Shown: piece by piece, positions 1 to 5,993 of the stretch
Numbering within the stretch: the stretch's first letter is position 1
How the letters are laid out: every line of letters begins with the position of its first letter
Source of the DNA: Treponema sp.
GTDB lineage: Bacteria > Spirochaetota > Spirochaetia > Treponematales > Breznakiellaceae
Reading direction: 5' to 3'
NCBI GenBank assembly: GCA_031257595.1
Contig: JAIROH010000144.1
Span: forward strand, 1 to 12,984
DNA length: 12,984 nucleotides
Program-made: the position numbers and the translations under genes
The notes under the pieces: model-generated
Databases searched by the model: none
Told to the model about the DNA's origin: nothing
Seen by the model: only the letters and a program-made list of their open reading frames with translations

Positions 1-379
1 CTCCGATATAGCTTTTGACGGTACCGCTTTGCGCGTCATAAATCAAAATCGGCGCGACGCCGGGAAAGCTCGCGGCCTGGCTGAATGTCACATTCAAGGT
101 CAAAAGAGCCGCCATAGCCGCATCAAAGGCATTTCCGCCCCTATCCATCATATCAATGGCTACTTGAGTTGCCCATGGAGTACCGGTGGACGCCATATAT
201 TTTTCGCCCGTTGCCAGGGTTCGTTCCTGACGATACGGGTCGTCAAATTCCATATATTCCGCCGGTTTTTTCGGCAGGCAGAGATACACAATAGCCAGTA
301 CCAAAACGATCGATATGGCGGATATTCCGAATGCTTTCAGGCCTTTGCGCTTTTTGTCTATTTTAGTTACTCCTGACAT
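1..379 (-). CDS. gamma-glutamyltransferase-family protein, N-terminal part (cut by window edge)
   Basis: The gene starts at ATG 379-377 and runs off the left edge after 126 codons. A GGAGG ribosome binding site (387-391) lies 7 nt before the ATG and supports this start. Residues 1-16 are basic, residues about 17-35 are a hydrophobic helix, and no clear signal peptidase site follows, so the protein is probably membrane-anchored with its catalytic part outside the cytoplasm. From residue 63 it reads MASTGTPWATQVAIDMM and then RGGNAFDAAMAALLTLNVT. This is the N-terminal signature of gamma-glutamyltransferases (Ntn hydrolases that transfer or hydrolyse the gamma-glutamyl group of glutathione and related compounds). 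Where classical enzymes have a glycine-rich segment after this helix, this one has SFPGVAPILIYD, so it belongs to a divergent branch. The catalytic Thr of the small subunit would lie outside the window. The family call is fairly safe; the substrate is not known. Confidence 0.8.
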   Translation of the reverse strand, partial: MSGVTKIDKKRKGLKAFGISAISIVLVLAIVYLCLPKKPAEYMEFDDPYRQERTLATGEKYMASTGTPWATQVAIDMMDRGGNAFDAAMAALLTLNVTFSQAASFPGVAPILIYDAQSGTVKSYIG

Positions 380-442
380 AAGCCCGCCTCCACTGCACTT
401 AGAATCTCTGACGTCGCCAACGCGCACACACTGCCGCTAGGG

Positions 443-471
443 ATACTACGCCATAACAACGGATTTGTCTA
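443..471 (-). promoter_or_regulatory. candidate sigma-70-type promoter of the gamma-glutamyltransferase gene
   Basis: Read on the minus strand, TAGACA (466-471) and TAGTAT (443-448) are separated by exactly 17 nt. They match the -35 and -10 consensus at 5 and 4 of 6 positions. Transcription would start near 436, leaving a leader of about 57 nt with a GGAGG site before the ATG at 379. This is visual matching only. The 159-nt intergenic stretch (380-538) holds nothing else I can name, and I saw no convincing GC hairpin plus T-run to terminate the upstream operon. Confidence 0.35.
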
Positions 472-538
472 CGGGCGCATGTGCCTGCCCCATTAAGCAG
501 CGACATGGGCTTTGCTGTCATCTTAGCATTTGATTCTG

Positions 539-1291
539 TCAGAACGCCAGGCTGTAACGTACGCGCCGCCCCGTTTCAGGGTCGCTAAACGAAATTGCCT
601 TGGCGCTGAGGGCAAGGACCGGAACGGCGTTTACGGCGGCGCTTTCGACGACAACGCCGCCGTAAAGAAAATCGTTCACAATCGGCCGGCCTGTCCATGC
701 CAGGTGGCAGCGGATCTGGTGACGATATCCGCGGCTGATCCTTAGGCGGAATACGCGGCCCGGAACCGAATCCGTTTCGCTACACGAAACGGATTCGCTG
801 CACGAAACAATTTCGGTTTGATATAACGGCAGGCCGGGCTGCGGCAAAACCGGCCGCACGGCTTTCCGGCCCTTTCCGTAGGGCCGGAAAGCGCTTTCAA
901 CGACGACAGGCTTGTCCGGCGGGGCGGTAAACATACAAGGCGGAAAACCGGGAAGCGTTTCCCCCCTCCCCGCCGAAACCGCGGCATATTCCTTAACGAT
1001 GAGGTTTTGTTCCTGCTGGCCGCGCAGCGCGTCCATCGCAGCCTGGGTCCGGGCGACAAGCAAAAGCCCGCTGGTTTCGTAGTCAAGCCTGTGAACAAGG
1101 CCGCCCTCGACGGGTTTCCATCCCCTAACGGAGCGGACTTCGGGATGAATTTCCGCGACACAATCAAGCAGCGTTTTGAAAGCGGAACTTCCGTCCCTGT
1201 CTCTTCCAAGCGGGGCCGAATGCATACGGGGCGGTTTGTAGGCGACAATGAACGAAGACGTTTCGCCGACGATTTCCGGTTCCGCTTTCAT
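539..1291 (-). CDS. RluA-family pseudouridine synthase (no S4 domain)
   Basis: A 250-residue enzyme predicted to isomerise uridine to pseudouridine in RNA. Residues 67-75 read HRLDYETSG, the RluA-family catalytic motif, with D70 as the catalytic aspartate. RHQIRCHLAW (190-199) matches the conserved block usually written RTHQIRVHL. There is no N-terminal S4 RNA-binding domain, unlike the gene just upstream, so the target site cannot be inferred. The ATG overlaps the stop of the upstream rluD-type gene by 4 nt (ATGA, 1288-1291), and a GGGAAGGGG stretch about 10 nt before it can act as ribosome binding site. An oddity is residues 162-178, where a repeated VSCSES/VSCSET segment separates two conserved strands. 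It is encoded by an 18-nt tandem repeat that includes a 13-bp palindrome. The gene is otherwise intact and is the last gene of the cluster. Confidence 0.88.
   Translation of the reverse strand: MKAEPEIVGETSSFIVAYKPPRMHSAPLGRDRDGSSAFKTLLDCVAEIHPEVRSVRGWKPVEGGLVHRLDYETSGLLLVARTQAAMDALRGQQEQNLIVKEYAAVSAGRGETLPGFPPCMFTAPPDKPVVVESAFRPYGKGRKAVRPVLPQPGLPLYQTEIVSCSESVSCSETDSVPGRVFRLRISRGYRHQIRCHLAWTGRPIVNDFLYGGVVVESAAVNAVPVLALSAKAISFSDPETGRRVRYSLAF
767..808. repeat. tandem 18-nt repeat with a 13-bp perfect inverted repeat inside a coding gene
   Basis: Positions 767-779 (CGAATCCGTTTCG) and 785-797 are perfect 13-bp inverted repeats with a 5-nt loop. Positions 773-790 and 791-808 are imperfect 18-nt direct repeats (15 of 18 identical) that encode VSCSET and VSCSES on the minus strand. 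A related 13-mer, TCGCTAAACGAAA, occurs at 582-594 near the end of the same gene and matches the repeat core TCGCTACACGAAA at 12 of 13 positions. The reading frame stays open through the repeat. Confidence 0.7.
861..892. repeat. 12-bp perfect inverted repeat within the second pseudouridine synthase gene
   Basis: GCTTTCCGGCCC at 861-872 is perfectly complementary to GGGCCGGAAAGC at 881-892, with an 8-nt loop (TTTCCGTA). It is GC-rich and would form a stable hairpin in the mRNA. It encodes residues AFRP...GRKA, which look like normal family sequence, so it may be fortuitous. No T-run follows on either strand, so it is not a standard terminator. Confidence 0.55.
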
Positions 1292-2250
1292 GAAAAACGC
1301 CCCTTCCCAAAACCAGCCGGGTTCCGGGAACGGTCAAGTATCCCGATGTTTTCCCGGAACAGAACGGGAAGGGGCGCCCTGAAACGGGACGGCGCGTCAT
1401 GATCCGGCAGGATTATCTCAAGGCTGTACGCGTGAAGCATAAGGCCGTTTCGCAGAAACGACGCCTCCCTGAAACCGTAGACGGGATCTCCCGCGACAGG
1501 ATGGCCTATGGATTTCAGGTGTACCCTGATCTGGTGGGTGCGTCCGGTTTTCGGCCGCACAAGAAGAAGGGAATAAACGCCCCAGGAGCGGATGACACAG
1601 TACCGGGTAAGCGAAGCTTTTCCTTTTCCGGGAACGTCGGTTACGGTAAACCGTTTTCTGTTACGGGGATCGCGGACAATCGATCCCGCGATGATCCCTT
1701 CGCCGTTTTCCGGGGTTCCGCAGACCAGCGCCGCGTAACGTTTTTTTGTTTTTCCGGCCTTGAACTGGGCGGCCAGAAACGCGAGGGCCTGGTCATCATA
1801 GGCGGCGATAATGACCCCTGACGTATCCTTGTCGAGCCGGTGTACGATTCCCGTACGGAACGTTTCGGAATCGCCGGACACGAGGTTTTTCCGCAGACGC
1901 CTGAAAAGCAGCGCGTTGGCCAGGGTGCCGCTGTGGTTTCCCGCGCCGGGATGTACGACCATTCCCGCCGCCTTGTTGACAACCACGATCCTGTTATCCT
2001 CGTACAGTATATCCAGGGGAATATTTTCAGGCGTCAGGGTTTCCGGAATTTCGTCCTGCCAGTACAGTTCCAGGGCGTCTCCGGGACGCACGGGTTTTGA
2101 AAGCTTTACCGTCTTTCCGTTCAGTTTCGCCTCAACGGATCGGTTTTTCATTTGTGAGCGGCTTAGAATCTTGAGGCATTCCGACGCGTATCTGTCAAGA
2201 CGCATTCCGGCATTCGGACCGGTTTCCACAATACCGGAGAATTTCCCCAC
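1288..2250 (-). CDS. rluD: 23S rRNA pseudouridine synthase, RluD type (S4 + RluA catalytic domain)
   Basis: A 320-residue protein with the two-domain layout of RluD/RluC-type synthases. An S4-like RNA-binding domain occupies about residues 16-62 (RLDRY, then SRSQMKNRS). The catalytic domain runs from about residue 80 to 290. HRLDKDTSG (137-145) holds the catalytic aspartate D140, and GRTHQIRVHLKSIGHPVAGDPVYG (from residue 236) is the conserved C-terminal block. The length fits the family. It should act on large-subunit rRNA; RluD-type enzymes modify the helix 69 region, but the exact uridine cannot be read from sequence. The start is GTG at 2250, whose first base is the last base of the upstream TAG stop. 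A GGAGG (2255-2259) 4 nt before it supports this start and coupled translation. The last bases overlap the next synthase gene by 4 nt. Confidence 0.92.
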   Translation of the reverse strand: MGKFSGIVETGPNAGMRLDRYASECLKILSRSQMKNRSVEAKLNGKTVKLSKPVRPGDALELYWQDEIPETLTPENIPLDILYEDNRIVVVNKAAGMVVHPGAGNHSGTLANALLFRRLRKNLVSGDSETFRTGIVHRLDKDTSGVIIAAYDDQALAFLAAQFKAGKTKKRYAALVCGTPENGEGIIAGSIVRDPRNRKRFTVTDVPGKGKASLTRYCVIRSWGVYSLLLVRPKTGRTHQIRVHLKSIGHPVAGDPVYGFREASFLRNGLMLHAYSLEIILPDHDAPSRFRAPLPVLFRENIGILDRSRNPAGFGKGRFS

Positions 2251-2903
2251 TAGTCCTCCGGAATAATTACAGGCCGCGACGATGCGGGCGGTTCCCGCGG
2301 CATCTTGTCGAGCTTTACCGGCTCCGAACCAACGGCTTCCGCCTTTGAACGCCGGTAACGCAGAATAAAATGATCCACGACGGCTATCACAAGAGAACTT
2401 GAGATGGCAATCGTAAACATCGTCGCGATTTCCCGATCGGTCATTCCCACCGCTCCGGCGCCTTTAAAAGGCCATGGCGCATAGCGGTTGTCCCATCCGT
2501 GAGAAGCCGACCTGTAAACATCCATAAAAAACGAAGTCCAGAAGATCGTCAGCGGAAGAGAACCGAAAGCGACTATTTCCGCCCGCCGCAGATCTTTAAC
2601 CCAAAGCGGAGTAAGCGAAACGGTCTCTGTCGAGTCCGCTTTTCCCGCCTCCGTACTGTAGGAACCGGACACGCCGGCAAAATTTGTAATCCGCGACGTT
2701 TCAAAATCCGGTATGCGAAACAATCCGCTAAAACCGGTGTCATGGGAAAATCCCCCATGCCCGGCGGCCGGAAAACGCCCCTCTCCGCCGAAAGACACGC
2801 GATCGCCGCCGCGGTCTGTTTTCCCGGACGGTAAATTCACCTGCGGGTAAAGGCAGGGGGAATAAAGACAGAGCAAAACGACAACCGGAAAGCAGTTTTT
2901 CAC
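2250..2903 (-). CDS. exported or membrane protein of unknown function (two membrane segments)
   Basis: 217 residues, family not recognised with certainty. Residues 1-20 form a signal-peptide-like hydrophobic start. Residues 20-100 are rich in Gly, Ser and Thr and look extracytoplasmic or disordered. Residues about 108-127 (AEIVAFGSLPLTIFWTSFF) and 160-181 are hydrophobic and probably membrane-spanning, followed by a basic RYRRSK stretch that suggests the tail is cytoplasmic. The tail is proline-rich. The combination of the AEIVAFGSLP-type segment and a second helix resembles small hypothetical proteins I associate with treponemes, but I cannot name one. The start is GTG (2903-2901), overlapping the TGA stop of the upstream yggS-type gene (GTGA, 2900-2903), and the stop overlaps the rluD start by one base. 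Coupled translation with both neighbours is likely. No function should be inferred from its position. Confidence 0.75.
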   Translation of the reverse strand: MKNCFPVVVLLCLYSPCLYPQVNLPSGKTDRGGDRVSFGGEGRFPAAGHGGFSHDTGFSGLFRIPDFETSRITNFAGVSGSYSTEAGKADSTETVSLTPLWVKDLRRAEIVAFGSLPLTIFWTSFFMDVYRSASHGWDNRYAPWPFKGAGAVGMTDREIATMFTIAISSSLVIAVVDHFILRYRRSKAEAVGSEPVKLDKMPREPPASSRPVIIPED

Positions 2904-3592
2904 GGAGATCGTTCCCCAAAAATGGCCGTTCCGATCCTGACCAGCGTCGATCCTTCCTCGACGGCTATTTCAAAGTCGTTTGACATCCCCATCGAAAGGC
3001 AGGAAAACCGAATTTCGGGAAAGCGGGCGGAAAGGCGCTCCCTGGCGGAAACGAGGGTTCTGAACGATTTGCGGATAAGCGAAATGTTTTTGGTAAACGG
3101 CGCCATCGTCATAAGCCCCGACAGGGCCAGGCCGGGAAAGGAAAGCGTCAGTTCAACCGCCCTGCACAGGGCGTCCACATCCGGATATCCCGATTTTGAT
3201 TCTTCGCCCGTATGCATTTCCAAAAGCATGCCGAGGGGAGCCGTCCGGCCTACCGCGATATTTCCCAGAGTTGTCACCAGTTCGTCCCGGTCGACGGACT
3301 GGATACAGTCGAACAGCGCGGAAGCGGGTCTTGCCTTGTTCCGCTGAAGGGAACCAATCATGTGAAGTTCAAGAACGTATTTTTCCCTCAGGGCGGGAAA
3401 TTTTCCCTCGGCTTCCTGTACCCTGTTTTCGCCAAAAAGGAAAAGTCCCGCCTTTAGGGCGGCCTCCGCTTTCTCCGTTCCGTGAAATTTGGAAACACCC
3501 ATAAGGCGTACCTCTTCCGCGTTTCTGCCCGAAAGAACCGACGCCTTTTCAATACGGCTTTTTACATCGTCAATACGTTCAGCAATCGTCAT
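2900..3592 (-). CDS. yggS: YggS/PROSC-family pyridoxal-phosphate homeostasis protein
   Basis: A 230-residue protein of the single-domain fold-type III PLP-binding family (YggS/YBL036C/PLPHP), which buffers PLP and affects amino acid and keto acid homeostasis without a well-defined catalytic reaction. MGVSKFH (31-37) contains the PLP-binding lysine K35. GENRVQEA (54-61), HMIGSLQRNK (77-86), LSMGMSNDFEIAVEEGST (199-216) and VRIGTAIFG (218-226) are the family blocks in the usual order. The common 'IGHLQ' reads 'IGSLQ' here. The length is normal. ATG 3592 lies 30 nt after the rsmA stop; the purine-rich stretch before it gives only a weak ribosome binding site. The gene overlaps the next gene by 4 nt. 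In many bacteria yggS neighbours cell division or membrane genes; here it sits between rRNA modification genes. Confidence 0.93.
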   Translation of the reverse strand: MTIAERIDDVKSRIEKASVLSGRNAEEVRLMGVSKFHGTEKAEAALKAGLFLFGENRVQEAEGKFPALREKYVLELHMIGSLQRNKARPASALFDCIQSVDRDELVTTLGNIAVGRTAPLGMLLEMHTGEESKSGYPDVDALCRAVELTLSFPGLALSGLMTMAPFTKNISLIRKSFRTLVSARERLSARFPEIRFSCLSMGMSNDFEIAVEEGSTLVRIGTAIFGERSP

Positions 3593-3622
3593 TACCGCTT
3601 CCCGCCTTATTCGCTTTTTCCG

Positions 3623-4546
3623 TTAAAAATTTCCCTTCCATTTTGGTTCCTTTATCCACGCTTCCAGGGTATCCGCCAGGACATTGAAAGCCCTGTAGTC
3701 CAGATTTTCCGCCCGTTCTTTCGACGCTATGCCGCTTTCCGAAAGCAACGCTTTCGCGCAATCCCTGGGCCGGACACCGGAACCCATTATACCGGAAACG
3801 GATAAAAAATGCTCCAGGTTGTTGGCCGCCGTTTTCCTCCGGGAGGCGAACAAAGCCCTGACCAGGGGCGCGAACAGCGTTCTGTTCTTTTCACCGTCCC
3901 GCAGGGTAAAAAGCAGGGCCGCGGAGTCAACCCTTGGGGGCGGATAAAACGACGCGGCCTTGAGGGTCATAAGGGGTTTTATATCGTATACCGAAGCGCA
4001 GAGGACCGATATCGATGAATAATCCCTGCCGCCGCGCTTTGCCGCCATGCGAAGCGCCACCTCTTTTTGTACGGTAATCACCATCCGCCTGAAAAAACGG
4101 CCTTTTTCAATCAGGCTGCCGACAAGAACGGCGGCGATTGTATAGGGAAGGTTCCCCAAAAGATAGGGACTTCCGTCGTCATTTTGCTCCCATGTTTTTA
4201 GCACATCGCCCGGAACAAGGGTAAACGAAGCATCGCCTTCCCCATTGGATGGATCACCGGAAAAAAGCTCCCGCAGAACATCTCCAAAACCGGGATCGAT
4301 CTCAAAGGCCCTGACCCTGGCGCCTTTTTCAAGCAGGAGGGATGTCATCGCCCCCATGCCGGGGCCAATTTCGAAAACGCCGTCCCGATCCTTGATGTCC
4401 AGAGCATCCACAAGAACCGAACGCGCACGGGGGTTTACCAGAAAGTGCTGGCCCCACTTCTTCCGTATCCCCATGCCCCGTTCCGAAAGAAAGGCCCTGA
4501 TTGCGCCGCCGGAATTGTAGTCCGGCAGATTAGTCAAAACTTTCAA
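3623..4546 (-). CDS. rsmA: 16S rRNA adenine-N6,N6-dimethyltransferase RsmA (KsgA)
   Basis: It uses S-adenosylmethionine to dimethylate two adjacent adenines near the 3' end of 16S rRNA, a late small-subunit maturation step. Counted from the TTG chosen here (307 residues): GQHFL (32-36), EIGPGMG SAM loop (59-65), acidic EID (82-84), GDVL (113-116), catalytic NLPY (132-135) and FYPPPRVDS (200-208), all in family order. The start is not certain. The segment DYNSGGAIRAFLSERGMGIRKKWGQ resembles treponemal RsmA N-termini, so translation must begin upstream of it. TTG 4546-4544 has GGAG (4552-4555) 5 nt before it and gives a 17-nt overlap with the comEC-type gene. TTG 4537 is an alternative. The TTG at 4600 would mean a long overlap without benefit, and ATG 4474 would drop conserved residues. 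The protein is slightly longer than typical RsmA because of this N-terminal extension. Confidence 0.92.
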   Translation of the reverse strand: MKVLTNLPDYNSGGAIRAFLSERGMGIRKKWGQHFLVNPRARSVLVDALDIKDRDGVFEIGPGMGAMTSLLLEKGARVRAFEIDPGFGDVLRELFSGDPSNGEGDASFTLVPGDVLKTWEQNDDGSPYLLGNLPYTIAAVLVGSLIEKGRFFRRMVITVQKEVALRMAAKRGGRDYSSISVLCASVYDIKPLMTLKAASFYPPPRVDSAALLFTLRDGEKNRTLFAPLVRALFASRRKTAANNLEHFLSVSGIMGSGVRPRDCAKALLSESGIASKERAENLDYRAFNVLADTLEAWIKEPKWKGNF

Positions 4547-5993
4547 GGCGGCTCCGGTACAAACGCAGGCGTTTTTCCGCGAAAAAGACAAACGTGGCAA
4601 GAGAAAGGCTCAAGGCAAGCGCCGGGAAAAACGGCGTTTTTATGCCCGGTATAAGGGCCGCGGCCGATACGGTTTTGGCGATGACCAATTCAAGGAACGA
4701 AAGGATTTTTACGGCGGCCAGGGGGAAAAATCCGCCGTAGACCAGGAACAACAGGGACGCCAACATAAACAGCGACGTAAGGGGGACGACAACAAGACCG
4801 GAAACGATTCCGCCCGGCCTCAGTTCGCCGAAAAACGCCGCGGCAAGGGGAGCGGCGGCGATAAAGGCGCCCAGGGAAGCGGAAAGCGCGTCCGCCAGCG
4901 GACGGGGAACCCTGCCGCGCATCAGAAACGCAAACTTTTTCCCCAACAGAAGAAGCCCCGCCAGGGCCGCGTACGAAAGCATAAACGACAACGAAAGACC
5001 GGAAGCCGGATCAAAAACAATCTGAAAGAGAAACGCCGCCCCAAGAAATACGACGGTAAATTTGGGCATATCCAAAAGGATTGCCCATACTCCAACGGCG
5101 TACATAATCGCCGATCGTACAAGGCCTGGCATGGGGCCCGCGATAAACACAAAAACAACGATAAACAAAAGTCCGGCAAAAGCCGCGGCCTTTTTCCCCA
5201 AGGGCCGTTTAAGAAAAAAGGCCAGCAGCCCGGAAAAAAACGACAGGTGCATGCCGGAAAGGGCAAGAACATGGGAAAGCCCCGCATCACGGTAGGAACG
5301 TTCAAGGCTTTTGTCAAGGCCGTCACGGCTGCCCAAAAGCAGCGCCGCGGCAAGGCCGCCGGGATTCAGCGAAGAAAGGGTTCCGATAAGGGAAAGCCTT
5401 GCCGCGGTACGAAACTGCTCCGGACGGGAAGCGGGCTTTACAAGATGAACCGAACGCGCCGAAAACACCGGTTTCCCGTAACGTTTTTCCGCGCTCGGGG
5501 AAAAGGCCCCTTCGACAAACAACTCCCCGCCTCTTCCAAATTCCTTGAGCCGGGGAATCGACGAATCCGGGAAAAAAACCAGCGCCGTCCCCGTTGCCGA
5601 AGCCCGTACGTTTCCGCAGCCGGGAAGACCGTCCGCGCCGGCGGCGAAGACGCGTACGTTCGCCAAACCCCCGCTGCCGCCTGCCCTGGGATCGTCCAGC
5701 AGGATACCCTCGACGGAACGTATCTTTTCCGGAGGCAGCCCCGGAGAAAACGGTTTTCTCGCGGCGGTCCCGGAAACAGCGCCAAGGACAAGGCCGAGAC
5801 CAAACGGGATCACAACGGTGGCGGCAAGCGCGGACCGGAAACCGACGCCAATGTCTTGACAATAGTGAGATAACGGATATACGAAAAGAACGATGGCAAA
5901 CACACAGGAAACCCACAGTGAAAAAAGGGAGAACGCGTAATAACCGATAAGACAGCCCAGGGCGGAACAGACAAGAAGGCTTATTTTTATCAT
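4530..5993 (-). CDS. comEC: ComEC/Rec2-family membrane channel protein without C-terminal hydrolase domain
   Basis: A 487-residue polytopic membrane protein. Residues 1-75 hold two or three membrane helices and about 85-190 a soluble segment in the position of the OB-fold (DUF4131-like) domain. From 210 onward lies the competence domain, with GSRDGLDKSLERSYRDAGLSHVLALSGMHLSF and GPMPGLVRSAIMYAVG as its hallmarks, followed by about eight hydrophobic helices to residue 470. ComEC proteins carry single-stranded DNA across the inner membrane during natural transformation. The metallo-beta-lactamase-like domain found at the C-terminus of longer homologs (700 to 800 residues) is missing; the protein ends with a basic tail, RLRLYRSRLESFD. 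The start ATG shares a base with the upstream stop (TAATG, 5991-5995), and there is no strong ribosome binding site, so translation is probably coupled. Whether the organism is transformable cannot be told from this window. Confidence 0.85.
   Translation of the reverse strand: MIKISLLVCSALGCLIGYYAFSLFSLWVSCVFAIVLFVYPLSHYCQDIGVGFRSALAATVVIPFGLGLVLGAVSGTAARKPFSPGLPPEKIRSVEGILLDDPRAGGSGGLANVRVFAAGADGLPGCGNVRASATGTALVFFPDSSIPRLKEFGRGGELFVEGAFSPSAEKRYGKPVFSARSVHLVKPASRPEQFRTAARLSLIGTLSSLNPGGLAAALLLGSRDGLDKSLERSYRDAGLSHVLALSGMHLSFFSGLLAFFLKRPLGKKAAAFAGLLFIVVFVFIAGPMPGLVRSAIMYAVGVWAILLDMPKFTVVFLGAAFLFQIVFDPASGLSLSFMLSYAALAGLLLLGKKFAFLMRGRVPRPLADALSASLGAFIAAAPLAAAFFGELRPGGIVSGLVVVPLTSLFMLASLLFLVYGGFFPLAAVKILSFLELVIAKTVSAAALIPGIKTPFFPALALSLSLATFVFFAEKRLRLYRSRLESFD

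Noticed and set aside
380..538. Possible terminator after the last gene of the cluster
   Set aside because: The GGGGCAGG...GCGCCC and AGCAAAGC...GCTGCTT pieces pair only imperfectly, and there is no T-run.
4546..4600. TTG at 4600 as the rsmA start
   Set aside because: It would add residues that only mirror the comEC-type coding sequence and a long overlap, while the TTG at 4546 has a well-placed GGAG.
5247..5873. Plus-strand open frame of 208 codons opposite the comEC-type gene
   Set aside because: It is very basic and of low complexity, and it lies wholly within a well-supported minus-strand membrane protein gene.
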